Shown here: positions 46,024 to 54,615 of the stretch, one piece after another
How positions within the stretch are numbered: the stretch's first letter is position 1
Layout of the letters: each line of letters starts with the position of its first letter
Source: Polaribacter marinus
GTDB lineage: Bacteria > Bacteroidota > Bacteroidia > Flavobacteriales > Flavobacteriaceae
DNA length: 64,000 nucleotides
Reading direction: 5' to 3'
Assembly (NCBI RefSeq): GCF_022662535.1
Contig: NZ_JAKQYM010000001.1
Coordinates: 667,211-731,210, forward strand
Translations under genes and position numbers: made by a program
Notes under the pieces: generated by a model
What the model saw: only the letters and a program-made list of their open reading frames with translations
Told to the model about the DNA's origin: nothing
Database searches by the model: none

Positions 46024-47796
46024 ATGCAACCAATTAGAAATATCGCTATTATAGCCCACGTCGATCACGGTAAAACAACCTTAGTAGATAAAATTATAGA
46101 TCAAGCAAAAATTTTAGACGAACGTAAAGAACGTACAGATTTATTGTTAGATAATAACGATTTAGAACGTGAAAGAGGAATTACAATTCTTTCTAAAAAC
46201 GTATCTGTTCAATACAAAGGAACAAAAATTAACGTAATTGATACTCCTGGTCACGCCGATTTTGGTGGAGAAGTAGAACGTGTGTTAAAAATGGCTGATG
46301 GTGTTTTATTATTAGTAGATGCATTTGAAGGACCGATGCCACAAACTCGTTTTGTATTAGGGAAAGCTTTAGAATTAGGATTAACTCCTATTGTAGTTGT
46401 AAACAAAGTAGATAAAGAAAACTGTACGCCTGATATCGTTCATGAAAAAGTTTTTGATTTAATGTTTGCTTTAGAAGCTTCTGAAGAACAATTAGATTTT
46501 GCTACCGTTTATGGTTCTGCAAAGAACAATTGGATGAGTACAGATTGGAGAAATGAAACAGATAATATCATTCCATTATTAGATGCTGTTTTAGAATCAA
46601 TCCCAGCAACTAAATACAACGAAGGAACACCACAAATGCAAATTACTTCTTTAGATTTTTCTGCTTTTACAGGTAGAATTGCTATTGGACGTGTTTTTCG
46701 TGGTGATTTAGAAGTAGGTAAAGATTATATGTTATGTAAATCTGATGGTTCTACTAAAAAAGTAAGAATAAAAGAATTGCACGTATTCGAAGGAATGGGG
46801 AAAGTTCAAGTTGATAAAGTACCTTGTGGAGATATTTGTGCTATTACAGGTATTGAAGGTTTTGAAATTGGTGATACTATTGCAGATTTAGAAAACCCAG
46901 AAGCATTACCAAGAACTGAAATTGACCAACCTACCATGAGTATGTTGTTTACAATTAACAATTCTCCTTTCTTTGGTAAAGAAGGTAAATATGTTACTTC
47001 TCGTCATTTAAGAGATCGTTTATTTAAAGAATTAGAAAAAAATCTTGCTTTAAAAGTTGAAGTAACAGATAGTGAAGATAAATTTAACGTTTACGGACGT
47101 GGTGTTTTACACTTATCTGTATTGATTGAAACAATGCGTAGAGAAGGATATGAATTACAAGTGGGAAGACCACAAGTAATTTTAAAAGAAATTGATGGTA
47201 AGAAACATGAGCCAATGGAAACATTGTCTATTGATGTACCTGAAGAAATGGCTTCTAAAGCAATTAATTTAGTATCTCTTAGAAAAGGTGATATGTTAAT
47301 TATGGAACCTAAAGGAGATTTACAACATTTAGAATTTTCTATTCCTTCTAGAGGTTTAATTGGTTTAAGAAATAAAATTTTAACAGCAACTGGTGGTACA
47401 GCAATCATCAATCATAGATTTAGTGAATATGGTCCTTATAAAGGAGATTTTACTGAAGAAGTAAAAGGAGCAATCATTTCTTCTGCTGCAGGTAAAGCAA
47501 CAGCATATGCACTAAACCGTTTGCAAGATAGAGGTCGTTTCTTTATTGATATCAATCAAGAAATTTACATTGGTCAAGTAATTGGAGAGAATAGTAAATC
47601 TGACGATTTAGCGGTAAACTTAATCAAAGGTAAACAATTAACAAACATGCGTAAATCTGGAACAGATGATGCCATGAAAATTGCTCCGAAAGTAGATTTT
47701 TCTTTAGAGGAAAATATGGAATACATTAAAGCTGATGAGTATTTAGAAGTTACTCCAGAAAGCTTACGTATGCGTAAAATTGTTTTTAAAGGATAA
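46024..47796 (+). CDS. typA: Translational GTPase TypA/BipA
   Basis: Ribosome-associated GTPase needed for 50S assembly and stress or cold growth. 590 residues, full length. G-domain motifs [31 protein letters not shown] and NKVD are intact, followed by EF-G-like domains II, III and V and the BipA-specific C-terminal region with [15 protein letters not shown] and [12 protein letters not shown]. Confidence 0.97.
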   Translation: MQPIRNIAIIAHVDHGKTTLVDKIIDQAKILDERKERTDLLLDNNDLERERGITILSKNVSVQYKGTKINVIDTPGHADFGGEVERVLKMADGVLLLVDAFEGPMPQTRFVLGKALELGLTPIVVVNKVDKENCTPDIVHEKVFDLMFALEASEEQLDFATVYGSAKNNWMSTDWRNETDNIIPLLDAVLESIPATKYNEGTPQMQITSLDFSAFTGRIAIGRVFRGDLEVGKDYMLCKSDGSTKKVRIKELHVFEGMGKVQVDKVPCGDICAITGIEGFEIGDTIADLENPEALPRTEIDQPTMSMLFTINNSPFFGKEGKYVTSRHLRDRLFKELEKNLALKVEVTDSEDKFNVYGRGVLHLSVLIETMRREGYELQVGRPQVILKEIDGKKHEPMETLSIDVPEEMASKAINLVSLRKGDMLIMEPKGDLQHLEFSIPSRGLIGLRNKILTATGGTAIINHRFSEYGPYKGDFTEEVKGAIISSAAGKATAYALNRLQDRGRFFIDINQEIYIGQVIGENSKSDDLAVNLIKGKQLTNMRKSGTDDAMKIAPKVDFSLEENMEYIKADEYLEVTPESLRMRKIVFKG

Positions 47797-47844
47797 TTAA
47801 AAATTAATATTTTATTCTTGCTTAGCAAGATGTTATATAAAACC

Positions 47845-47880
47845 AAAAAAGCTCAAGTTTTAAACTTGAGCTTTTTTTTA
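47845..47880. terminator. Bidirectional terminator
   Basis: AAAAAAGCTCAAGTTT / AAACTTGAGCTTTTTT with almost no loop beyond two bases; T-run follows. Shared by typA and the convergent amidase gene. Confidence 0.93.
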
Positions 47881-47909
47881 TAATAATATATAAATAAAGT
47901 TAATGTTTT

Positions 47910-49919
47910 TTACTTTTTAACAATTCTAAACACTGCTTTTTTATTCTCATTACTTACTATTTTTAATAAATATATTCCGTTTGTCAATTCTGAAATATTT
48001 ATCTTATCTAAGCTGTTTCCGTTAACTTCTTTTATCAATCGGCCATTTATATCATAAACATAAAATTTATCAATAGTTAAATCTTGTTTTGATTTTATGT
48101 TAATAAAATTTGAAGTAGGATTAGGGTAAACAGTTAATTGTTTTTGAAACTCTAAATATTTAACAGACAATACAGCTTCTATTGTAATTTCTATACAACT
48201 AGTATTATTTGTCTCATCACTTTCTGTTAATTCTTTATCATCATCAGCAGAAAAAATAATATAATAAGTTCCTGCAGTTGTATTACTAGGAATTGTAAGT
48301 GTTTCACTTTCATTACTAGATACGTCATCACTTCCAAGACTAGAGGCATCTGAACCTAGTAACACATCATTTGCACTTAAAACACAATCAGTAGATAAAT
48401 AGTAACCAAGGTCAAAACTTGGCAAATCAGCATCAAGTTGAGAACCCGAATAGTTTTGCATTGCAGAAACTTCAATATTATTTCCAGCAGTTACTGTTAC
48501 TAAATTTACAGATGTATTTGACACAGTAATATCTTCAGGGATGTATGCGTTTATTGTAATTTCTATACAACTAGTATTATTTGTTTCATCACTTTCTGTC
48601 AATTCTTTATCATCATCAGCAGAAAAAATAATATAATAAGTCCCTGCAGCAGTATTACTAGGAATTGTAAGTGTTTCACTTTCATTATTGGATGTATCAT
48701 CACTACCAAGGCTAGAAGTATCTGAACCAAGTAAAATGTCATTTGCGCTTAAATTACAGTCAGTAGATAAATAATAACCAAGGTCAAAACTTGGTAAATC
48801 AGCATCAAGTTGAGAACCTGAATAATTTTGGGTTGCTGAAACGTCAATATCATTACCGGCAGTTACTGTTGTCAAATTTACAGATGTATTTGATAGTGTG
48901 ATGTCCTCAGAAACAACTGCTACAGGGTAAGTAGCTACAATATCATATGAACTACCACTACCATCATCTGCATCAACAACTAAATAATAAGTTTGTCCTG
49001 CAACAGCATTTGTAAATATTGCAGAATCAGAACTTACAGTTCCTAAACAATCTGTAGGATCACAACTACCTAAAATATAAACATCTAAATCTCCTGAGTA
49101 ATTAGATAGATTTACAGTGATAGTTCCATCTGCAGTTGGTGTTATTTTATGAACTCTTTCAGGACCTGTTTCTGTCCAAGAGTTACATCCAAAAGAAGAA
49201 ATGTTAGAACTAGCTGTAGAACTACTTCCAGAATATACAACACCATTGCTTAGTTCAATTGCACTTGAACAATCTAAGCCTGTAGGAGTTGTATTAGTAT
49301 AACAAGACATATTACTTATATCAGTTCTAATACTAGGTAATAAACTATATAAGTCTGTACCTGGACAAGAAGTGGCACCACCATCTTTATGGCCAGAAAT
49401 ATTGTTTAAATTTAATCCTGATGATGCATGATAACTTACACCAGTTACATCAACATTTTTATCTGTTGCTTCCCAAGCAATTAAGTTTTTTAAAGAATTT
49501 AAGGCACTTGCAGAAGGTGACTCTAAAGTAAAATCACCAATCATTGATACTCCCATTGTTCCAGCGTTATGTCCGCTAAAATGGGCTCCAGAAACACCAC
49601 TTCCTCTTCCTTCATAGATAACGCCATTTCTATCGATCAACCAATTGTATCCAATGTCCGACCAACCATTAGTATTTACATGTAAATCCCAATAATACCT
49701 TACTTTGGCAGCATAATCTGTATTTGCAGGGAAAACAACACCATCTCCAGTATGATGTACAATTATATGAGTAACATTTGTATAAGAGGGACTAGTTTGT
49801 GCTGGATGTGTTCCGTTGGGGTCCCAACAAGACCGACTACAATGATTAGGTAAAGCGCAATCTGCATATGTATTTGCAAATGAGAAAATTGAAAGGAAAA
49901 TAATAAATGCGAATTTCAT
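47910..49919 (-). CDS. T9SS-exported N-acetylmuramoyl-L-alanine amidase, multidomain
   Basis: 669 residues. Signal peptide (to about residue 19); PGRP/amidase_2 domain (about 45-185) with zinc-site His residues in THIIVHHTGD, SGAHFSGHN and KDGGATSCPG; a PPC-type beta domain (about 215-330); two near-identical CARDB-like repeats of about 115-120 residues (period 124 residues, DNA 48181-48540 and 48553-48910), each ending in TESDETNNTSCIEITI; and a C-terminal type IX sorting domain (LTVYPNPTSNFINI through NGIYLLKI). Likely cleaves peptidoglycan of other cells or host debris, secreted through the outer membrane. Confidence 0.93.
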   Translation of the reverse strand: MKFAFIIFLSIFSFANTYADCALPNHCSRSCWDPNGTHPAQTSPSYTNVTHIIVHHTGDGVVFPANTDYAAKVRYYWDLHVNTNGWSDIGYNWLIDRNGVIYEGRGSGVSGAHFSGHNAGTMGVSMIGDFTLESPSASALNSLKNLIAWEATDKNVDVTGVSYHASSGLNLNNISGHKDGGATSCPGTDLYSLLPSIRTDISNMSCYTNTTPTGLDCSSAIELSNGVVYSGSSSTASSNISSFGCNSWTETGPERVHKITPTADGTITVNLSNYSGDLDVYILGSCDPTDCLGTVSSDSAIFTNAVAGQTYYLVVDADDGSGSSYDIVATYPVAVVSEDITLSNTSVNLTTVTAGNDIDVSATQNYSGSQLDADLPSFDLGYYLSTDCNLSANDILLGSDTSSLGSDDTSNNESETLTIPSNTAAGTYYIIFSADDDKELTESDETNNTSCIEITINAYIPEDITVSNTSVNLVTVTAGNNIEVSAMQNYSGSQLDADLPSFDLGYYLSTDCVLSANDVLLGSDASSLGSDDVSSNESETLTIPSNTTAGTYYIIFSADDDKELTESDETNNTSCIEITIEAVLSVKYLEFQKQLTVYPNPTSNFINIKSKQDLTIDKFYVYDINGRLIKEVNGNSLDKINISELTNGIYLLKIVSNENKKAVFRIVKK

Positions 49920-49925
49920 AAATAG

Positions 49926-50426
49926 TTAGTTTTTAGGGAAAGTATATAGTCTAAATACAACTTCTTTATCTGTAGAAGAACTTGATTTAAATTGAATTGA
50001 GTTTGATTTATTTGAAACACTAGTTGCTTTGTAAACTTTTCTTTTTGGATTATTTACTTCAGTGTTAATGTTTAATTCTTTCCAATCTGACCAAACACCT
50101 TTAATTTGTTCTCTAAAAAACAATTTGTATTTATTTGTGTCAAATGAATAAGCAGAAAGCATTCCTCCTTCAGTATTTTCCATTTCTATTGTTACCGGAT
50201 CTCCTGTTAGTTTTTCTGAAGAGAAAGTATGATACACTTCTATAACATTTTCTTTCTTAATTATATTTGTTTTTTCTTTTTTAGAAACGATAGTTTTTAC
50301 AGTATCTATAACTATTTTTTCTGTTTCTTGTTTTTTATCACTTTTAACATCTTCTTTATTGGTTTTTTGATTACAAGCGGCTATTACAATTAAAAGAAAT
50401 GCAATAAAAAAAATAATTTTCCTCAT
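49926..50426 (-). CDS. Lipoprotein of unknown function
   Basis: 166 residues with lipobox IVIAAC (Cys at residue 18), a Lys/Glu-rich linker (about 20-60) and a beta-rich domain with IKGVWSDWKELN. Six bases upstream of the amidase gene, so co-expressed with it; it may be an accessory or immunity-like surface factor (speculative). Confidence 0.75.
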   Translation of the reverse strand: MRKIIFFIAFLLIVIAACNQKTNKEDVKSDKKQETEKIVIDTVKTIVSKKEKTNIIKKENVIEVYHTFSSEKLTGDPVTIEMENTEGGMLSAYSFDTNKYKLFFREQIKGVWSDWKELNINTEVNNPKRKVYKATSVSNKSNSIQFKSSSSTDKEVVFRLYTFPKN

Positions 50427-50798
50427 TTTGGCTTTGAATTTATAAATCGTGGGGTTAATAATAAATAATCTTGTTTATTAATATTGAATAAAAATAATAA
50501 AAAAATATTAAAAACCGCAACAAATAAACACAATAATGCTTTTTTAATGCATTATTATCGCAAAATAATAAATAAACTGCATTAAAATTGCCAGTTTGTA
50601 AAGGTTGTTAAAATACAGTTTTAGCATATTATGAACTAGATTTGCAATAAATTAAAACCAATTCTTAGTATATATAAATAATAAAAACAGCAGCAAATGA
50701 TTAACACTTGGTCAATATTTAAATTAAATTTAAATGTTGACTCTGGCTAATTATTATTTGCTGCTGCTATTATAGAAAAAGTGTTCTATTTTTTACTC
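50427..50798. other. Intergenic region, AT-rich, with one long hairpin
   Basis: 372 bp with no credible gene. Apart from the hairpin at 50688-50766 it probably holds the promoter of the lipoprotein/amidase operon; no perfect TAnnTTTG was found near 50426. Confidence 0.4.
50688..50766 (-). terminator. Long hairpin, probable terminator
   Basis: CAGCAGCAAAT (50688-50698) pairs with ATTTGCTGCTG (50756-50766), and inside it TCAATATTTAAAT pairs with ATTTAAATGTTGA with one mismatch. Read leftwards, the stem is followed by TTTTTATTAT, so it can end transcription of the 155-residue gene. Confidence 0.6.
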
Positions 50799-51266
50799 TT
50801 ATAAAATACTGTTTATCAATTTGTTCCATTTTTCTATGGATTGATACTCACCACTTAGTTGATAATTTATTTTAGAGTTGTAAAATTCTAAAATACTATT
50901 TGCTGAATTTTTGGCAATAGGAGTAAAGTTTAAATTTAATTTGTCAATTGAATTACCAGATGAAGATCTACTAATATTGGCGATTTCACATTTTTTAATT
51001 GTAGACAAATCAACAAACTGTTGTTTAAGATAGCCTTCATCTGTTCTTGAAACAAAGGAAATAGCCTTTTTAGGGGTGTCTATTCCTATAGCATAACATC
51101 CACAAGTTTCGTAATCTGATATTTCACAATCATTTTGTTTTGCTATTTCTTGAAGTGAATTTAATAATTCTTTTTCTTTTTTCTTTTTAATTCTATTTGT
51201 TACTACAAAAGGTATTGCACATAAAGTAATACCAACTACTCCTATAATAATTGTTCCTAAATCCAT
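50799..51266 (-). CDS. Membrane-anchored protein of unknown function
   Basis: 155 residues. One N-terminal membrane helix (IIIGVVGITLCAIPFVV) followed by a Lys-rich stop-transfer (NRIKKKKEKE) and a cytoplasmic domain with CEISDYETCGCYAIGID. No family recognised. Confidence 0.75.
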   Translation of the reverse strand: MDLGTIIIGVVGITLCAIPFVVTNRIKKKKEKELLNSLQEIAKQNDCEISDYETCGCYAIGIDTPKKAISFVSRTDEGYLKQQFVDLSTIKKCEIANISRSSSGNSIDKLNLNFTPIAKNSANSILEFYNSKINYQLSGEYQSIEKWNKLINSIL

Positions 51267-51372
51267 TTTTATAATTTTAATTTTGATATAATAATTTTTT
51301 ATATGAGTCGGTTATCCGAAACATATCAATACATAAACAATAACTACACAAAAGGTAGTTTGATTAAAATAA

Positions 51373-51747
51373 TTACCAGAAATTATGGAAAGGAAAAATT
51401 AAGTCAGACTTTCTCTGCCTAATTAGTAAGGTTTTTAAATGATTTTTATATTGTTTAAATTTTGCATTAAACAATAATTGATTAGAATAAGAAATTGTCC
51501 AAAAATCATTAAAAGACAATTTTAAATTTGTTGTAGTATATTCTGTTAGATCAGAAAGAAGATTTTCAAATTCATGACCATGAGTAAAAAGAACTTTAGA
51601 TGCTGTAGATAAAAATACTTTCTGTTCATTCTCTTGTCCAATACGATGTGTATTAAAACCTAAAGATGAATTTGCAGAAATAAAAACACCAAAACAATAA
51701 ATTGAAATGAGTAAGAGTACTTTTATAAGTTGATTTTTCTTTTCCAT
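51373..51747 (-). CDS. Small secreted or anchored protein of unknown function
   Basis: 124 residues. The hydrophobic N-terminus (VLLLISIYCFGVFIS) is a signal peptide or anchor. The mature part is basic and His-containing (THGHEFENLL). No domain recognised. Immediately behind the antiporter gene (one base apart), so in its operon. Confidence 0.65.
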   Translation of the reverse strand: MEKKNQLIKVLLLISIYCFGVFISANSSLGFNTHRIGQENEQKVFLSTASKVLFTHGHEFENLLSDLTEYTTTNLKLSFNDFWTISYSNQLLFNAKFKQYKNHLKTLLIRQRKSDLIFPFHNFW

Positions 51748-51748
51748 T

Positions 51749-53221
51749 TTAAATTAAAGTTTTCTTTTCAAGTAACTCATTTACTTCATTTAAACTTTCA
51801 TCATTATCTAACAAAACAACTAAAATGTCATTCTCTTCTATAACGGTAGCTCCACCAGGACGAACAAATTGATCACCACGCTTTATCATGCTAATAAATG
51901 CAGACTTAGGAAAATGTAAATCTATAATTCGTTTGTTAACGGCATAACTGTGAGGAGGAATAATTATTTCTTTCATTGCCGATTTTGGCAAATCTAAAAT
52001 ATAGCGATCATTTTCGGCTATTGGCTTTATTTTATCGGGTAAGGCAACTTTTAACCATTTAGAAAAAATAGACAAGGTAGTTCCTTGAATTAAAATTGAC
52101 GTAACTGATATAAAAAAGACAATATTAAAAATCATATTTGCTTTTTCTATCCCTGCTAAAAGCGGATAAGTTGCAAATACAATTGGTACTGCACCCCTTA
52201 AACCTACCCAGGAGATGTAAAATCTTCGTCTTAGTTTCATCTTAAAAAACATAAGACTTATAAATACACCAATAGGTCTGGCCACAACAATAAGAAATAT
52301 AGAAATGAGTAATCCAATTCCCATATATGGGATGATTTGAGAAGGAAAAACAAGCAAACCTAATGTAAGAAATAGTACAATTTGCATTAACCAAGCCATA
52401 CCATCAAACATTTTTAAAATGGTAGATTTATGTATTAAATCTTGATTTCCTAAATAAACAGCACAAATATAAATGGCAAGAAATCCGTTTCCACCAACAA
52501 CGTTTGTCGCAGAGAAAGTAATAAACATAAGTGCTATTACCAAAACGGGATAAAGTCCTTCAAAACCAAGTTTAATTTTATTGATAATAATCTTACTTAA
52601 TTTACCAAAAGCAAATCCAGCAATACCTCCCAAAATCATTTGTTGGAAAAACATCAAAACGATTGAAAGGATACTCTCGTTTTGATTGATAACTAAAGTC
52701 AAAAAAGCCAGAGTTAATACATAGGCCATCGGATCGTTACTTCCACTTTCTAGCTCTAATGTTGGTCTTAGATTATTTTTAAGGGCAATATTTTTTGATC
52801 GTAAAATAGAAAATACTGCTGCTGCATCTGTAGAAGAAACAATAGAACCTAACAACATGCTTTCAAAAATGGTGAAATCGGTAACAAACCAAACAAATGT
52901 TCCTAAAGAAACTGCCGTTAGTAAAACACCGAGAGTAGATAAAATTAAACCTTCTTTAAGTATCGGTTTTACGGCCTTAAAATTAGTGTCTAGTCCACCA
53001 GAAAACAAAATAAAATTAAGGGAAACAATACCAATAAATTGTGCTATTTTAGGATCATCAAAACGAATTCCTCCAATACCATCAGAACCAGCCAACATTC
53101 CAATTGCTAAAAAAAGTATTAAAGTAGGTACTCCAAACTTATATGAAGTTTTACCTACTACAATACTAATAAATAGCAATAGAGAGCCAATTAATAGTAT
53201 GTTTTCAATGGTTAGAATCAT
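51749..53221 (-). CDS. CPA1-type K+/H+ antiporter with TrkA-C domain
   Basis: 490 residues: about 12 membrane segments with the ion-binding region SIVSSTDAAAVFSIL and SGSNDPMAYVLT, WVGLRGAVPIVFATYPL, and a cytoplasmic regulator-of-K+-conductance C-terminal domain (about 400-490) with RGDQFVRPGGATVIEENDILVVL. This resembles NhaP2/CvrA exchangers that expel K+ or Na+ in exchange for protons. Confidence 0.92.
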   Translation of the reverse strand: MILTIENILLIGSLLLFISIVVGKTSYKFGVPTLILFLAIGMLAGSDGIGGIRFDDPKIAQFIGIVSLNFILFSGGLDTNFKAVKPILKEGLILSTLGVLLTAVSLGTFVWFVTDFTIFESMLLGSIVSSTDAAAVFSILRSKNIALKNNLRPTLELESGSNDPMAYVLTLAFLTLVINQNESILSIVLMFFQQMILGGIAGFAFGKLSKIIINKIKLGFEGLYPVLVIALMFITFSATNVVGGNGFLAIYICAVYLGNQDLIHKSTILKMFDGMAWLMQIVLFLTLGLLVFPSQIIPYMGIGLLISIFLIVVARPIGVFISLMFFKMKLRRRFYISWVGLRGAVPIVFATYPLLAGIEKANMIFNIVFFISVTSILIQGTTLSIFSKWLKVALPDKIKPIAENDRYILDLPKSAMKEIIIPPHSYAVNKRIIDLHFPKSAFISMIKRGDQFVRPGGATVIEENDILVVLLDNDESLNEVNELLEKKTLI

Positions 53222-53431
53222 TTTTTATATTCCTTATAATAGAGAGTGCAAATTTAGTTTATTTATCAAAAACAATAATTAAATACTTGTTTTTTTAAGA
53301 CATTTGTTTATCAAACACTAAATATCATATTAATAATTAATTAGAAATATAATATGTAATTAACAATACAAATAGGTTTTTTTTTGATTTTTACTAAAAA
53401 TAAACAGTAAATAAAAATTTAGCACATAACA
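53222..53431. other. Intergenic region between antiporter and his operon
   Basis: About 210 bp, strongly AT-rich, between two divergently transcribed units. It must hold the antiporter promoter. No palindrome or coding signal recognised. Confidence 0.4.
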
Positions 53432-53464
53432 TTTGGTATATTGAAAATAAATTCTGAATCTTTG
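53432..53464 (+). promoter_or_regulatory. Promoter of the histidine operon
   Basis: TTTG at 53432-53435 and AATCTTTG at 53457-53464 (one mismatch to TAnnTTTG) are 21 bases apart. Transcription would begin near 53470, just upstream of the leader peptide ATG at 53482. Confidence 0.55.
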
Positions 53465-53481
53465 TTCAGATAAAAAAAGAA

Positions 53482-53538
53482 ATGAACTTTATTCAAAAAC
53501 ATCATCATCATTTTCATATTTGCTCTCAGGCGAACTGA
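53482..53538 (+). CDS. hisL: Histidine operon leader peptide
   Basis: An 18-residue open frame, MNFIQKHHHHFHICSQAN, with five His codons in a stretch of six (53500-53517). It lies between the promoter and a strong terminator placed before hisG. When charged tRNA-His is scarce the ribosome should stall on these codons. Too short for ordinary gene callers. Confidence 0.85.
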   Translation: MNFIQKHHHHFHICSQAN

Positions 53539-53600
53539 AAATGTATTGAATAAAATCAACATATTTACAAACCCGTTTGAGCTAATCAAACGGGTTTTTT
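53525..53600 (+). promoter_or_regulatory. Transcription attenuator of the histidine operon
   Basis: Terminator form: AACCCGTTTGA (53570-53580) pairs perfectly with TCAAACGGGTT (53586-53596), loop GCTAA, then TTTT. Antiterminator form: CTCAGGCG (53525-53532, end of the leader gene) can pair with CGTTTGAG (53574-53581) over 8 bp including two G-U pairs, which would break the terminator. A ribosome at the leader stop codon covers 53525-53532 and lets the terminator form; one stalled at the His codons leaves it free. Confidence 0.82.
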
Positions 53601-53644
53601 ATGTTAAAAAAATCAGGGATTGCTCAAGCATTACATCAACAAAA

Positions 53645-54502
53645 ATGAACAAATTAAGAATTGCAGTACAAAAATCAGGTAGATTAAATGAAGATTCAAT
53701 GAAAATCTTAAAAGATATCGGAATCTCAATAGACAACGGTAAGGATCAATTAAAAGCTTCTGCTAGAAATTTTCCTGTTGAAGTTTTTTATCTTAGAAAT
53801 GGTGATATCCCTCAATATTTAAGAGATGGAGTAGTAGATGCTGCTATTATTGGAGAAAATGTTTTAATAGAAAAAGGAAACGATTTAGAGTTTATACAAC
53901 GCTTAGGATTTTCTAAGTGTAAGGTATCTATTGCGGTGCCTAAAGAATCAAAAGCAAACTCTTTAAAAGATTTAGATGGAAAAAGAATCGCAACTTCTTA
54001 TCCAGAAACAGTAAAAAAATATTTAAAAGAATACAATATAGACGCACAATTACATATTATTAATGGCTCAGTAGAAATTGCACCAAATATTGGTTTAGCA
54101 GATGGAATTTGTGATATAGTTTCTAGTGGTTCAACATTATTTAAAAATGGCTTAAAAGAGGTTGAAGTTCTTTTAAAATCGGAAGCAGTTTTAGCAGTTT
54201 CACCAGAAATTTCTAATGAAAGAAAAGCTATTTTAGAGAAAATACAATTTAGAATTCAATCGGTTTTAAAAGGACAAAATTCTAAATATGTGTTGTTAAA
54301 TGCGCCGAATAATAAGTTAGACGATATTTTAAAATTATTACCAGGTATGAGAAGTCCTACGGTTTTGCCTTTAGCAGAAAAAGGATGGAGCTCAGTACAC
54401 ACAGTAATAAGTAAAAATGAATTTTGGGAAATTATAGATGAGTTAAAAGCAAAGGGAGCAGAAGGAATTTTAGTTTGTCCTATTGAAAAAATGGTACTTT
54501 AA
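53645..54502 (+). CDS. hisG: ATP phosphoribosyltransferase (long form)
   Basis: First enzyme of histidine synthesis; joins ATP and PRPP. 285 residues from the ATG at 53645, opening KLRIAVQKSGRLNEDSM. The catalytic domains carry GLADGICDIVSSGSTL (PRPP loop), and the C-terminal ACT-like domain (about 210-285, SPTVLPLAEKGWSSVHTV) is the long-form regulatory domain that binds histidine for feedback. An upstream TTG at 53546 lies inside the attenuator and is rejected. Confidence 0.96.
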   Translation: MNKLRIAVQKSGRLNEDSMKILKDIGISIDNGKDQLKASARNFPVEVFYLRNGDIPQYLRDGVVDAAIIGENVLIEKGNDLEFIQRLGFSKCKVSIAVPKESKANSLKDLDGKRIATSYPETVKKYLKEYNIDAQLHIINGSVEIAPNIGLADGICDIVSSGSTLFKNGLKEVEVLLKSEAVLAVSPEISNERKAILEKIQFRIQSVLKGQNSKYVLLNAPNNKLDDILKLLPGMRSPTVLPLAEKGWSSVHTVISKNEFWEIIDELKAKGAEGILVCPIEKMVL

Positions 54503-54525
54503 ATAGATTTTAGAAAAATCTATTT
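54501..54525 (+). terminator. Hairpin directly after hisG
   Basis: Perfect 11-bp stem AAATAGATTTT / AAAATCTATTT with AGA loop, beginning in the hisG stop codon. No T-run follows, so it may stabilise the transcript end or reduce read-through rather than terminate. Confidence 0.4.
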
Positions 54526-54533
54526 AAAGCATG

Positions 54534-54548
54534 CTGAACTTGTTTCAG
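54534..54548 (+). repeat. 15-bp repeat CTGAACTTGTTTCAG (solo copy)
   Basis: An exact copy of the 15-mer that brackets the GIY-YIG gene at 58843-58857 and, inverted, at 59172-59186. It is an imperfect palindrome (CTGAA / TTCAG). Confidence 0.85.
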
Positions 54549-54615
54549 TATCTTAATAAAAAAATATAGTAAAAAGACCCTCAATTAAATTTTAGGGTTA
54601 ATGAACCCAATAATT

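Noticed and set aside
53546..53644. N-terminal extension of hisG starting from TTG at 53546
   Set aside because: It would be translated through the attenuator terminator; the ATG at 53645 gives a normal HisG N-terminus.
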